From assembly GCA_030745835.1 (NCBI GenBank), contig JASLNU010000139.1, positions 1 to 64,000 on the forward strand: a stretch of 64,000 nucleotides of DNA. Reading direction: 5' to 3'. The stretch comes from GCA-2687515 sp002687515 (GTDB lineage: Bacteria; Pseudomonadota; Alphaproteobacteria; Rhodospirillales; UBA2165). The position numbers and the translations under genes were made by a program. A model generated the notes under the pieces. The model saw only the letters and a list, made by a program, of their open reading frames with translations. It did not search any database and was not told the origin of the DNA. Below, in pieces: positions 52,164 through 60,905 of the stretch (positions within the stretch are counted from its first letter, which is position 1; every line of letters begins with the position of its first letter).

Positions 52164-54206
52164 ATGAAGAACCTCTATGACGAAAAAGCCGCGGCGCGCC
52201 TGGTCCGCCGCTATGCGCGGCAAGGCATCGGCGCCGATCTGGCGCAGCGCATCTATACCTCGCGCCTCTTGGGCGGCGATCCGGCCCTGGTCCGCCACGG
52301 CGGCGGCAACACGTCGCTCAAGGCGCCCGCGTGCGACGCCGCCGGGCGCATCATCGACGCCCTTTATATCAAGGGCAGCGGCTGCGAGTTGGGCGAACTG
52401 GACGTCGCCGGCCTGCCCGCCCTCGACCTCGGGCAGTTGACGGCGCTCGGCCGCCGCCGCGGGCTGAACGACACCCAGATGGTGCGGGTGCTGCGCGCCG
52501 CCTGCCTCGATGCCGACGCGCCCGATCCTTCGGTGGAAACCCTGCTGCATGCCTTCCTGCCCCACAAATTCATCGATCATACCCATGCCGACGCGGTGCT
52601 GGCGCTGAGCAACCAGCCGAACGGCGCCCGCCTCTGCCGCCAGGTGTTCGGCGCCCGTGTGATCGTCGCCCCCTATGCCATGTCCGGCTTCCGGCTCGCC
52701 AAGGAAGCCGCCAGGCTGGCCCGCGCACATCCCGAAGCCCAGGCGCTTATCGTCCTCAAGCACGGCGTCTTCAGTTTCGGCGCCACCGCCCGTGAAGCCT
52801 ATGGCCGCATGATACGGCTGGTGTCGGCGGCGGAACGGCGGCTTCGCAAAGGGCCCGGGACAGAAAAGAAGCGGGCACCGCAGGCGCGCTCCATCGATGC
52901 GGCGTCGCTGGCGCCGATCTTGCGCGGCGCCGTTGCCGAAACCGTGGGAGACGGCGATCATCGGCGCGTCATTGCCGAGTTCCGCAGCGGCCCGAAAATC
53001 CGCGCCTTCGTCGATACCCCCGCCCTGGCGCGCCTGGCCGCCAAGGGGCCGGCGACGCCCGACCATGTCATCTGGACCAAGCCCAGGCCCCTGGTCCTGC
53101 CCTGCATCGGGCGCCATGGCGACGCCGCCGGCATTGTGACCAAGGCGGTCGCCGCCTATGCCAAGGATTATCAGGGCTACGTCGCCCGCCACCGGCGCCG
53201 GCGCGGCGGCATCACGGCGCCCCTCGACCCATATCCAAGGATCGCTCTGGCCCCGGGGCTCGGCTTCTTTGGCCTTGGCGCATCGGCGCGCGAAGCCGCC
53301 ATCGCCGCCGATCTTTTTGAGACCAATATCAAAATCATCACCGATGCGGCGCGCATCGGGCGTTACGCGCCGGCGGCCGAGGGCGACCAGTTCGATATCG
53401 AATACTGGCCGCCGGAGCAGGCCAAGCGCTTGACGAGAGGCCCGCCGCCGCCGCTGGCCGGCCAGGTGGCGCTGATCACCGGCGGCGGGTCGGGCATCGG
53501 CGCGGCGACCGCCCGGCTGTTCGCCGCCCATGGCGCGGCGGTGGCGGTGCTCGATCTCGATGCGGTTGCCGCCGGCGAGGTGGCCGCCGAGACCGGCGGC
53601 TTGGGTCTCGGCTGCGACGTTACCGAGCCCAAAGGCATCCGGCGCGCCTTCGATGCCATTTGCCGCGCCTTCGGCGGCGTCGATATCGCGGTTTCCAACG
53701 CCGGCGCCGCCTGGCAGGGGGAAATCGGCACCGTCGACGACGCGGTTCTGCGCCAGAGCTTCGAATTGAACTTTTTCGCCCACCAGAGCATCGCCCAGCA
53801 CGCGGTCCGCGTCATGCGCGCCCAGCGCACCGGCGGCTGTTTGTTGTTCAACACCTCGAAGCAGGCGGTCAATCCGGGCGCCGATTTCGGCCCCTACGGA
53901 CTCCCTAAGGCGGCGACCCTCTTTCTCACCCGCCAATACGCGGTTGATCACGGGCGCGACGGCATCCGCACCGGGGCCGTCAATGCCGACCGCATCCGTT
54001 CCGGCCTGTTGACCGACAAAATGATCACGCAACGCGCCAAGGCGCGCGGCCTCAGCCAGGGCGATTACATGTCCGGCAATCTTTTGGGCCGCGAGGTGAC
54101 CGCCGAGGACGTCGCCCGCGCCTTTTTGGATTTGGCCCTGGCGCGCGCCTCGACCGGCGCCGTGATCACCGTCGACGGCGGCAACATCGCGGCGACGTTG
54201 CGTTAA
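52164..54206 (+). CDS. Bifunctional class II aldolase/short-chain dehydrogenase
   Basis: A 680-residue fusion. The N-terminal 400 residues are a class II aldolase/adducin-like domain (GGGNTSLKAP, the zinc site in HKFIDHTHADAVLALS, and VLKHGVFSFGATAREAY). The C-terminal 250 are a short-chain dehydrogenase (LITGGGSGIGAATARLFAAHG, SNAGAAWQGEIG, catalytic Tyr in YGLPKAATLFL with Lys four residues on). Relatives act on rhamnulose-phosphate-like sugars or as RhaD/SDR fusions; the substrate is unknown. It is divergent from the cyclase gene and stands alone. ATG 52164 is preferred over the earlier open frame at 52113. Confidence 0.85.
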   Translation: MKNLYDEKAAARLVRRYARQGIGADLAQRIYTSRLLGGDPALVRHGGGNTSLKAPACDAAGRIIDALYIKGSGCELGELDVAGLPALDLGQLTALGRRRGLNDTQMVRVLRAACLDADAPDPSVETLLHAFLPHKFIDHTHADAVLALSNQPNGARLCRQVFGARVIVAPYAMSGFRLAKEAARLARAHPEAQALIVLKHGVFSFGATAREAYGRMIRLVSAAERRLRKGPGTEKKRAPQARSIDAASLAPILRGAVAETVGDGDHRRVIAEFRSGPKIRAFVDTPALARLAAKGPATPDHVIWTKPRPLVLPCIGRHGDAAGIVTKAVAAYAKDYQGYVARHRRRRGGITAPLDPYPRIALAPGLGFFGLGASAREAAIAADLFETNIKIITDAARIGRYAPAAEGDQFDIEYWPPEQAKRLTRGPPPPLAGQVALITGGGSGIGAATARLFAAHGAAVAVLDLDAVAAGEVAAETGGLGLGCDVTEPKGIRRAFDAICRAFGGVDIAVSNAGAAWQGEIGTVDDAVLRQSFELNFFAHQSIAQHAVRVMRAQRTGGCLLFNTSKQAVNPGADFGPYGLPKAATLFLTRQYAVDHGRDGIRTGAVNADRIRSGLLTDKMITQRAKARGLSQGDYMSGNLLGREVTAEDVARAFLDLALARASTGAVITVDGGNIAATLR

Positions 54207-54564
54207 TCCGGGACATTTCAATCGGAGCCATGACCGTGCCGCATAGCCGCATGCGACATTTGGCGTCTGTTTTCACCATACCGTTTCATCACGTTTCATA
54301 ACGTTTTGTACTCTTTTATACCGCTTTCCAACGGTCATCGGCGCCGTGTTTTGATGAATGTTGTGGCTGCCTGGCCGGTTTTCCGCACTTGGCCATGCGC
54401 CAACGGCATGGCGATGGCCATGGGGCATTGTTATTCCTATTTACGATGATCAAGAGCAGAAGACTTATTTAGAACGTAATAAGAACAATGCAAGTGTTTG
54501 ATCGCCGTCCAAGGGATGCTCGGCGAAGGCGATGTCGTGATCGGTAGCGGCGGCCTTTGATTAT
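54207..54564. other. Gene-free stretch with low-GC direct repeats
   Basis: Between the aldolase/SDR gene and the convergent hydrolase. The GC content falls near 54275-54340, where degenerate ten-base units built on CGTTT recur and the 48-base dispersed repeat lies. Nothing else is recognised. Confidence 0.6.
54275..54322. repeat. 48-base dispersed repeat, second copy
   Basis: Begins ACCATACCGTTTCATCAC, which is the exact reverse complement of the end of 23949-23996, and ends TTTATACC as the other copy does. The interior keeps a ten-base periodicity but different bases. Confidence 0.55.
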
Positions 54565-55248
54565 TTAAGGAACTAAGATATCGATCAATTCATCGGTGGT
54601 AAAAACATCCCCGAACACCTGGAGCACGTTGCCGAGGGCCGCCAGGTGTTCGTCATCGCGCAGGCACGCAGTACCATCGGACACCATAATCGTCTTAAAA
54701 TCCGTCATCATCGCGTCGCGCGCCGAGCTTTCGCAGCAGACATTGGTGAGGGTGCCGGTGATAATCACCGTATCAATATCGCGTTCCCTTAACATCTCGG
54801 CGAGCCGACTGGCGCCGGGTAGAAAGGCCGAGTAGCGGTTCTTATTGACAATCATGTCGCCTTCATCGACTTCAAGCTCGGGCCAAATGGCGTGACCGTG
54901 GCTGCCCTCGGCGAGGGCTTCGAGAAACAGTGCCGCGCGTTCCCCGGTATTGACGTGATCGAGCAGGCCGGGCCAATAATCGCCGCCCTCTTCGGGTGAC
55001 ACCGTCACCTGAACCCAGGCCACCGCCGCCCCGGCCCGCCGGCAAGCCCCGGCCAGGCGGTTAATGTTGGGGACAATTTCGCGCGCCAACGGCACTTCAG
55101 CCATGGCCCCCGGTTCCATGAAGGTATTTTGCATGTCGATAACAATGAGCGCCGTCCGCCCTGGATCGAGATCCTCGTAAAGATGGAGTTTACCCCGGCG
55201 GGAGATCACCCGGTCTTTAATATCTTGCGGTAAATCAATGGGATGCAT
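54565..55248 (-). CDS. Isochorismatase-family cysteine hydrolase
   Basis: A 227-residue hydrolase. The catalytic triad is visible: Asp in IVIDMQNTFMEPG, Lys in VNKNRYSAF, and Cys in TGTLTNVCCESSARDA. The fold is shared by nicotinamidases, N-carbamoylsarcosine amidase and isochorismatase. With a TRAP transporter gene directly upstream, an amidase acting on the imported compound is plausible but the substrate is unknown. GGAGGATT precedes the ATG. It is the last gene of the unit dctP-dctQ-dctM-hydrolase. Confidence 0.87.
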   Translation of the reverse strand: MHPIDLPQDIKDRVISRRGKLHLYEDLDPGRTALIVIDMQNTFMEPGAMAEVPLAREIVPNINRLAGACRRAGAAVAWVQVTVSPEEGGDYWPGLLDHVNTGERAALFLEALAEGSHGHAIWPELEVDEGDMIVNKNRYSAFLPGASRLAEMLRERDIDTVIITGTLTNVCCESSARDAMMTDFKTIMVSDGTACLRDDEHLAALGNVLQVFGDVFTTDELIDILVP

Positions 55249-55275
55249 ACCGAATCCTCCATCCTGTTAAACCGG

Positions 55276-56568
55276 TCAATCCATCAGATTCGGCAATAGC
55301 ATAACGAAGCCCGGCAGCAGGACCAGTAGGGCCAGGCGCACCACGTCGGCGAAAATAAACGGCGTGACGCCCCGGAAAATTGTTCCCAACGGCACGTCCG
55401 GCAGGGTCGCCCGCAACACATAAACATTCAATCCAATCGGTGGCGTGATCAAACTAATCTCGATCACGACAACCACGATGATACCGAACCAGATTAGATC
55501 ATAGCCGAGCCCCGCGACCAGTGGATAGAAAATCGGTACGGTTAGAAGCATCATCGCAATACTGTCCAGCACGCAGCCGAGAATAATGTAAATGGCCAGG
55601 ATAACGAGAATTACCAGGATCGGCGCGATCCGCAGGCTCTCGACAAAGCCCTGAATATTGTTGGGCGCCCGTGTCACATCGATAAAATTGGAAAACATGA
55701 TGGCGCCGATCAAAACAATAAAGACCATGGTCGAGGTGCGGCCGGTCTCGATCAGCACATCGATGATCGCACGCATATTCAAGGTGCGCCGCGCCAAGGC
55801 AAAAAGGAAGGCTCCGGAGGCGCCGATCCCGGCCGCCTCGGTCGGCGAAAACACGCCAAAATAAATACCGCCCATGACGATGCCAAACAGGACCAGAATG
55901 CCCCAAATACCCTTCATCGCGGCCCAGCGTCCGGACCAATCAACGCGTGCCACCGCCGGTCCGAGATCGGGATTGAAACGACTGACCAGATTGGCACTCA
56001 GCATATAGAGCGCCATTCCCAAAATTCCCGGCAGGAAACCGGCGGCAAATAATTTACCGATTTCCGTTTCGGTCATGATTCCGTAAAGCACAAGAATAAC
56101 GCTGGGCGGTATCAGGATACCCAAGGTACCGCCGGCGGCGATCGAGCCCGAAGCCAAGCTATCGGCATAGCCATAGCGGCGCATCGACGGCATGGCGACT
56201 TTGCTCATGGTCGCCGCGGTTGCCAGGCTCGAGCCGCAAACCGCGCTAAACCCGGCGCAGGCAACGATGGTTGCCATCGCCAGGCCGCCCCGGCGGTGAC
56301 CCAGACAGGCGTGCGAGGCGGCGTACAGCTCTTCCGACAAGCGCGAGCGGGAAACAAAATTTCCCATTAATATGAATAACGGCAGCACCGAAAATTCGTA
56401 ACTGAGGACCGTATCAAACGCCACCTGCCCAATCATCGCCAAGGCGGGCGGCAGGCCGGATAGATAGGCAAAACCAACGGTGCCGACGATCACCATGCCG
56501 AAAGCAATGGGGATGCCGGCGAACAACAGGGCAAAAAGGGCGATAAATCCGATGCCGGCAATCAGCAT
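55276..56568 (-). CDS. TRAP transporter large permease (DctM type)
   Basis: A 430-residue membrane protein with about twelve to thirteen predicted helices, the ion-coupled channel subunit of a tripartite ATP-independent periplasmic transporter. Typical segments are GIPIAFGMVIVGTVGFAYLS, FVSRSRLSEELYAASHACLGH, AAGGTLGILIPPSVILVLYG and the C-terminal SLITPPIGLNVYVLR. Its start is directly next to the dctQ stop. Substrates of the class are mostly carboxylates. Confidence 0.93.
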   Translation of the reverse strand: MLIAGIGFIALFALLFAGIPIAFGMVIVGTVGFAYLSGLPPALAMIGQVAFDTVLSYEFSVLPLFILMGNFVSRSRLSEELYAASHACLGHRRGGLAMATIVACAGFSAVCGSSLATAATMSKVAMPSMRRYGYADSLASGSIAAGGTLGILIPPSVILVLYGIMTETEIGKLFAAGFLPGILGMALYMLSANLVSRFNPDLGPAVARVDWSGRWAAMKGIWGILVLFGIVMGGIYFGVFSPTEAAGIGASGAFLFALARRTLNMRAIIDVLIETGRTSTMVFIVLIGAIMFSNFIDVTRAPNNIQGFVESLRIAPILVILVILAIYIILGCVLDSIAMMLLTVPIFYPLVAGLGYDLIWFGIIVVVVIEISLITPPIGLNVYVLRATLPDVPLGTIFRGVTPFIFADVVRLALLVLLPGFVMLLPNLMD

Positions 56569-57096
56569 TTAACCGTTATCTTTTGACTGTCGGCTAACAA
56601 TATCGCGCCACAGCATGGCGAGCAGGACGAGGATGGTTACGCCCGACATGAAAGCCATGAATAACGCGAACGGCGCCAAGGGCACGCCGAGAAACAGCGT
56701 CTTATCGTTATATTGAGCCAGACCTTCGGCCTGAATGATCAATCGCCAGCACAAGACAGCAACGACGCCCATACAAACCAGATCAATAAAAGTTTGCCTG
56801 ACCTTGAAGGCGGGGCCGGAAAACAATCCATCGAGCAGCGAAATTGTTACATGCTCTCGAAGGCGGGTCACCAATGGCAGGCCGGCAAATATCGAAACCC
56901 CCATTGCCAATTTGGTCAATTCATCGGCCGCCGGCAGCGGCGCATTGAAAAAATAACGCCCGACAACGTCGACAAAGGTTACCGCCATCATGAAAAATAT
57001 GGTGGCGCCGAGAAAAAGGCCCAGCCAGTGGCCCAATTTACTCCATTTAGAGTCACCGCCCGCCATGGGCCCGGATGTATGGTTGTCGTCACCCAC
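56569..57096 (-). CDS. TRAP transporter small permease (DctQ type)
   Basis: A 175-residue protein with four predicted membrane helices (LFLGATIFFMMAVTFVDVVG, GVSIFAGLPLVTRLREHVTI, FIDLVCMGVVAVLCWRLI, FALFMAFMSGVTILVLLAML). It pairs with the adjacent DctM subunit. GTG 57096 has a GGAG-like site at about 11 bases; ATG 57066 is an alternative start. Confidence 0.9.
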   Translation of the reverse strand: MGDDNHTSGPMAGGDSKWSKLGHWLGLFLGATIFFMMAVTFVDVVGRYFFNAPLPAADELTKLAMGVSIFAGLPLVTRLREHVTISLLDGLFSGPAFKVRQTFIDLVCMGVVAVLCWRLIIQAEGLAQYNDKTLFLGVPLAPFALFMAFMSGVTILVLLAMLWRDIVSRQSKDNG

Positions 57097-57122
57097 GGCG
57101 GGTCGGACTCCGATGACGTTGG

Positions 57123-58136
57123 TTATTTATACGCCGCGGCTTGAGCACGCATATATTTGAGCGCGGCCGGACCGTCGATGCCTATGGCTTTGACTTTTTT
57201 AAACCAGTCTTTTTCCAAAAAGGCGAGCTTCGTTTTAAGCGCCGCCAAACCGGCACCCTTTATCGAAGTGACCTTGGCGGAGCCACGAACAAGTTTCTGG
57301 CCCCTCCGGTCGGAATCATCCCAGGCCGCTCCGAACTGTTTCGCCAAGGCCTCTCCCGATACAGCTTCGATCGCCTTGCGGTCGGAAGCCGAAATGCCAT
57401 TCCATTTGCCCGGGTTCATGGCCACGAAAAAACTGGTGTTGTAGAGGCCACCCGGCGCCTCGACATAATATTTGGCAAATTTGCCAAGCTTGAAGGCGAG
57501 GACCCCATCGGCGGTCATGAAAGATCCGTCGATGATGCCTTTCGAGAACAGCTCATATGTTTTTGGCGCCGGAGCACGCACCGGAACACCATGGAATAGC
57601 TTAAGGATTTGCGAGGTCGCCGGATTGACAACGCGGATTTTTACGCCCTTGAGATCAGCGAGAGCCTCAACCTTGCGGCTGTTGACCATGACCTGTCCCG
57701 GCGAATGGGTGTGCAGGCCGAGAATCTTGACGCCCTTATATTCGTCGGCGGCGGCAAAATATTTATTGTGGGTCCGCCAAAGGGCCACCGACAGGGCTTC
57801 GGCTTGGTCGCCGTTAAACGGCAATTCGCCAATTTCCGCCGATACGAAACGGCCCGCCGTATAACCCTGAACGCCCCAGGTAATATCGGCGACACCCGAT
57901 TTAGCGAGATCGAACTGGCGCGGCGGCGCCCCCAGCGACTTGGTGGTGAATTGAATTTTAACCCGTCCCGCGGTCGCTTTTTCGACCTTGGCGGCCCACG
58001 GCTTATAACCCTTGACGACGACGAAATGCAGTGACGGGACCCACACATTGAAACGCAACAGCGTTTCGGCGGATGCCCGGACGGCAAACGTTGCAACGAT
58101 CGAAAAAGCGACCAATATTAAAGCCAATTTCTTCAT
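57123..58136 (-). CDS. TRAP transporter substrate-binding protein (DctP family)
   Basis: A 337-residue periplasmic protein with a signal peptide (KKLALILVAFSIVATFAVRASA). The conserved Arg lies in LKGVKIRVVNPATSQIL near 170, which in DctP proteins pairs with a substrate carboxylate. It captures the ligand for the DctQM permease encoded just downstream. GGAGGAAAC before the ATG indicates strong translation, as usual for binding proteins. The ligand is probably an organic acid. Confidence 0.92.
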   Translation of the reverse strand: MKKLALILVAFSIVATFAVRASAETLLRFNVWVPSLHFVVVKGYKPWAAKVEKATAGRVKIQFTTKSLGAPPRQFDLAKSGVADITWGVQGYTAGRFVSAEIGELPFNGDQAEALSVALWRTHNKYFAAADEYKGVKILGLHTHSPGQVMVNSRKVEALADLKGVKIRVVNPATSQILKLFHGVPVRAPAPKTYELFSKGIIDGSFMTADGVLAFKLGKFAKYYVEAPGGLYNTSFFVAMNPGKWNGISASDRKAIEAVSGEALAKQFGAAWDDSDRRGQKLVRGSAKVTSIKGAGLAALKTKLAFLEKDWFKKVKAIGIDGPAALKYMRAQAAAYK

Positions 58137-58167
58137 CAGTTTCCTCCTTGTTGAACTCTATTTTAAT

Positions 58168-59046
58168 CTATCCGGAACCGCTCCAGGGAAGTGAATGACG
58201 TGAAAACCAGAATTTGAGGCAGGCCAGAAGGTCGCCGTGTCCTTGCTTTTCCAGGAACGGCAAATGATAGCTGCCCGGCAAAATAACCACCCCCTTATCG
58301 TCGCTCCCGAGATCAGTTAGCAAATCAAGGGCATCTTCGGCATCGACGACATACTCGTTTGATCCGTTGATCAAAAGCGTAGGCACCTGGATATCGGGAA
58401 TCAAGGGAATAGTGGGGTTTTCGGCCACGTGCGCAAAGATGGCCGCCGGTATCCGGGGGTAAATTTTCGAAATTAAATCCTTGTACCAGTCGATGATTTC
58501 ATCTTCCGGATCATTTAACCGGGTTTCTATTTCCAGGTGGTGAGAATTGGGAACGGTATCTTCGCCCTCTGTTTCCGCGGCTTTGATCATTTGGCTGGCA
58601 TAGGCTTCGAATTGAGGATTGATGCGCCGGTAGGGTGTGCCTAAAAGCGCCAGCCCTGACCAAAGCCCGGGCGTCTCGGCGGCCGCCATCAACACCACGA
58701 TGCCCGAAGAGGAATGACCAACCAATCCGATCTTTTCGCCTGGTTCACAAATTTCGCCGGCGACGATGGCCGCATCCTTGGCCAGGCGCGGCACCGTAAT
58801 AGTCCGTCCATCGGGCCGATCGCTCTCACCGTATCCCCGGCAATTCAGGGCATAGACCGAGAAGCCATCGCGCGCCAAGCCATCCATGATGCTGTAGTCG
58901 TTAAGCGGCACATCCCAATATTCCCAGCCGCAGCCCGATCCATGAACCAACAGGATTTTGGGGCGCTTATCGCCACCATTTGATTTCTCGACAATTGACA
59001 GCATCACGCCGTCATCGGCCCGTACGGTAAATTCGTGGTAATTCAC
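58168..59046 (-). CDS. Alpha/beta hydrolase
   Basis: A 292-residue cytoplasmic hydrolase. The oxyanion segment is LLVHGSGCGWEYW, the nucleophile elbow is GLVGHSSSGIVVL (Ser near 123), the acid lies in LINGSNEYVVDAED and the histidine in LPGSYHLPFLEK. The substrate is unknown. It begins with GTG and lies upstream of the TRAP and hydrolase unit and downstream of an acyl-CoA synthetase, which suggests one catabolic path for an ester or amide compound. Confidence 0.87.
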   Translation of the reverse strand: MNYHEFTVRADDGVMLSIVEKSNGGDKRPKILLVHGSGCGWEYWDVPLNDYSIMDGLARDGFSVYALNCRGYGESDRPDGRTITVPRLAKDAAIVAGEICEPGEKIGLVGHSSSGIVVLMAAAETPGLWSGLALLGTPYRRINPQFEAYASQMIKAAETEGEDTVPNSHHLEIETRLNDPEDEIIDWYKDLISKIYPRIPAAIFAHVAENPTIPLIPDIQVPTLLINGSNEYVVDAEDALDLLTDLGSDDKGVVILPGSYHLPFLEKQGHGDLLACLKFWFSRHSLPWSGSG

Positions 59047-59143
59047 GTTTACTGCCCACCCCCCTTTATTCGATATTGGTGGAGGTTACCCGAAGTTCTT
59101 GGGCAGGGGAAGCGAATCCACCAGGCGCGCCCACCTAGCGCGG

Positions 59144-60685
59144 CTAGCGCAGCCCGCGCAGTTTCAGCTTGTCGATCTTCGCCGGGCCGGTTTTCGGTAG
59201 TTCATCGAAAAATTCGACGACTTTCGGAACCTTGTATTTGACCAGGCGTTCGGCGCAATAATCGATGACCTCCTGTTCGCTCAAGGCTTCGCCCGGAACC
59301 AGCGAAATGCAGGCTCTGACCACTTCGCCCGAGAAATCATCGGGCAAGGCGACCGCCGCCGCCTCGCCGATGGCGTCGTGGCCGAGCAGCACTTCGTCGA
59401 CCTCGCGCGGGTAGACGTTGAAGCCGCCGACAAGGATCATTTCCTTTTTGCGGTCCACATAAAACAGATAGCCGTCTTCGTCCAGATATCCGATATCGCC
59501 GGTGTAGAGCCAGCCGTCGCGGATCGCTTCGGCGGTCTCCTGCGGGCGGTTGCGATAGCTGTTGGTGAACGTGTCCGCCTTGATGCGGATTTCCCCGCGC
59601 TCTCCCACCGGCATCACATTTTCGCCGTTTTCCAGATCGACGATCTCGATTTCGGTCAGCGGCGGAACCGGCCCGGCAGACATGAAGCGGCGTTCGCCAT
59701 GGGTCGGATTGCCGCTAACCGGCGCGCCTTCGGACATGCCGCCACCTTCCAGCATCACGCAGCCGGTTTTCGCTTCCCAGGTTTTCAACAAATATTCCGA
59801 GCAGGCCGCGCCCCCCGCCAGGCAGTATTTGAGATTGGAAAAATCCGTGGAGCCGATTTTTTCGCTGCCCAGGAGCCCCATATAGATGGCCGGCGGTCCG
59901 CCGGCAAATACGGTAATGGCATGGTCTTCAAACGCGGCCAGCACGTCATCTGGCTTGTATAACGGTACGATAACCGTGGTCGCCCGGATATAGATCGGCA
60001 TGATGTTGACGAAATGATGCCCCCAGATATGGAAAATAGGAGCCACCGACAATATCCGCTCGGTGTCCATATCCAGCCGCCACATTGAATTCATGACGCG
60101 GCAGAACAATTCCATCATGGCGTGGGTGTGCTCGGCCCCCTTGGGAAGGCCGGTGGTGCCGCCGGTAAAGAACATGGCGGATTTGTCCTCGGGCGTGGGC
60201 AACGGTTCCGGCAGTTTAATGGCGGCGTCGTCGATCCAGGTTTCCAGGGAATAGTCACCCTCTCCCATAACGATGACGTTTTCGTCGCCGAGTTTTTTTG
60301 CCTGTTGGTTGAGGCGCTCGGCGAAAGGCGGGCTACAGAGAATGACGGCGGGATCGGCATCGGCCAGGAGCGGCGCCAATTCGTGATCGGTATACATCGG
60401 GTTCAACAAGGCGATCTGGGCACCCGCCGCCATGCCGCCCATGGCGGCCACGGTAGTCTCGATCGAGTTCCCCATGACGATGGCGACGCGTCCGCCCTCT
60501 GCCCCGATTTCCCGCAATCGATGCGCCAATCCGCCAACGGCGCGTTCAAATTGGGCGTAGGTGACCCGCTTGTCCGCGCAAATAAAGGCATCGCGGTCGG
60601 TCGCGATCTTCGCCGCTTCCCTTAGCGCATGAATAATCGTCGGATAAACAGGTATATCGTCGCGCAATGCTATCTTCGATTTCAT
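59144..60685 (-). CDS. AMP-dependent acyl-CoA synthetase (fatty acid or aryl acid ligase)
   Basis: A 513-residue adenylate-forming ligase that activates a carboxylic acid with ATP and CoA. The phosphate-binding loop is MFFTGGTTGLPKGAEHTHAM (about 163-182), the hinge region is LYTGDIGYLDEDGYLFYVDR, and the catalytic lysine sits in PKTGPAKIDKLKLR near the end. ATG 60685 is chosen because the open frame upstream is arginine-rich and not protein-like. The neighbours (hydrolase, TRAP importers) suggest activation of an imported acid. Substrate class cannot be resolved. Confidence 0.9.
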   Translation of the reverse strand: MKSKIALRDDIPVYPTIIHALREAAKIATDRDAFICADKRVTYAQFERAVGGLAHRLREIGAEGGRVAIVMGNSIETTVAAMGGMAAGAQIALLNPMYTDHELAPLLADADPAVILCSPPFAERLNQQAKKLGDENVIVMGEGDYSLETWIDDAAIKLPEPLPTPEDKSAMFFTGGTTGLPKGAEHTHAMMELFCRVMNSMWRLDMDTERILSVAPIFHIWGHHFVNIMPIYIRATTVIVPLYKPDDVLAAFEDHAITVFAGGPPAIYMGLLGSEKIGSTDFSNLKYCLAGGAACSEYLLKTWEAKTGCVMLEGGGMSEGAPVSGNPTHGERRFMSAGPVPPLTEIEIVDLENGENVMPVGERGEIRIKADTFTNSYRNRPQETAEAIRDGWLYTGDIGYLDEDGYLFYVDRKKEMILVGGFNVYPREVDEVLLGHDAIGEAAAVALPDDFSGEVVRACISLVPGEALSEQEVIDYCAERLVKYKVPKVVEFFDELPKTGPAKIDKLKLRGLR

Positions 60686-60897
60686 CGTGTAATCCCGCCC
60701 CGTTGACAGATGCCGTTGCGCTGTTCGAACCGAACGGCTCCTGATTTTTTTCGATTGCCGCGTCGAATATATAGTAGAGCCATGCCGGCCATTGAAACAG
60801 TTAAAATAGGCGATGCGCCGCCGCCGGCGACGATCAGGTCGCAGGCCTCGCCCAGGGGCGTCTCGAGGGTTTCGCTGAAGGCGCCGGAGATCGCCAT
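60682..60897 (-). pseudogene. Short frame, possibly a remnant of a flavoprotein N-terminus
   Basis: 71 codons following the TRAP-fused permease by eight bases, with GAGGCGG before the ATG. Residues 16-30 read GEACDLIVAGGGASP, resembling the dinucleotide-binding start of FAD-dependent oxidoreductases, but the sequence then diverges and no fold follows. It may be a deletion remnant of a gene that once followed the transporter, or a chance frame. Confidence 0.25.
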
Positions 60898-60905
60898 CTA
60901 CCGCC

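Noticed and set aside
52092..54221. 709-codon minus-strand frame opposite the aldolase/SDR gene
   Set aside because: Shadow frame; the plus strand has aldolase and dehydrogenase catalytic motifs in order.
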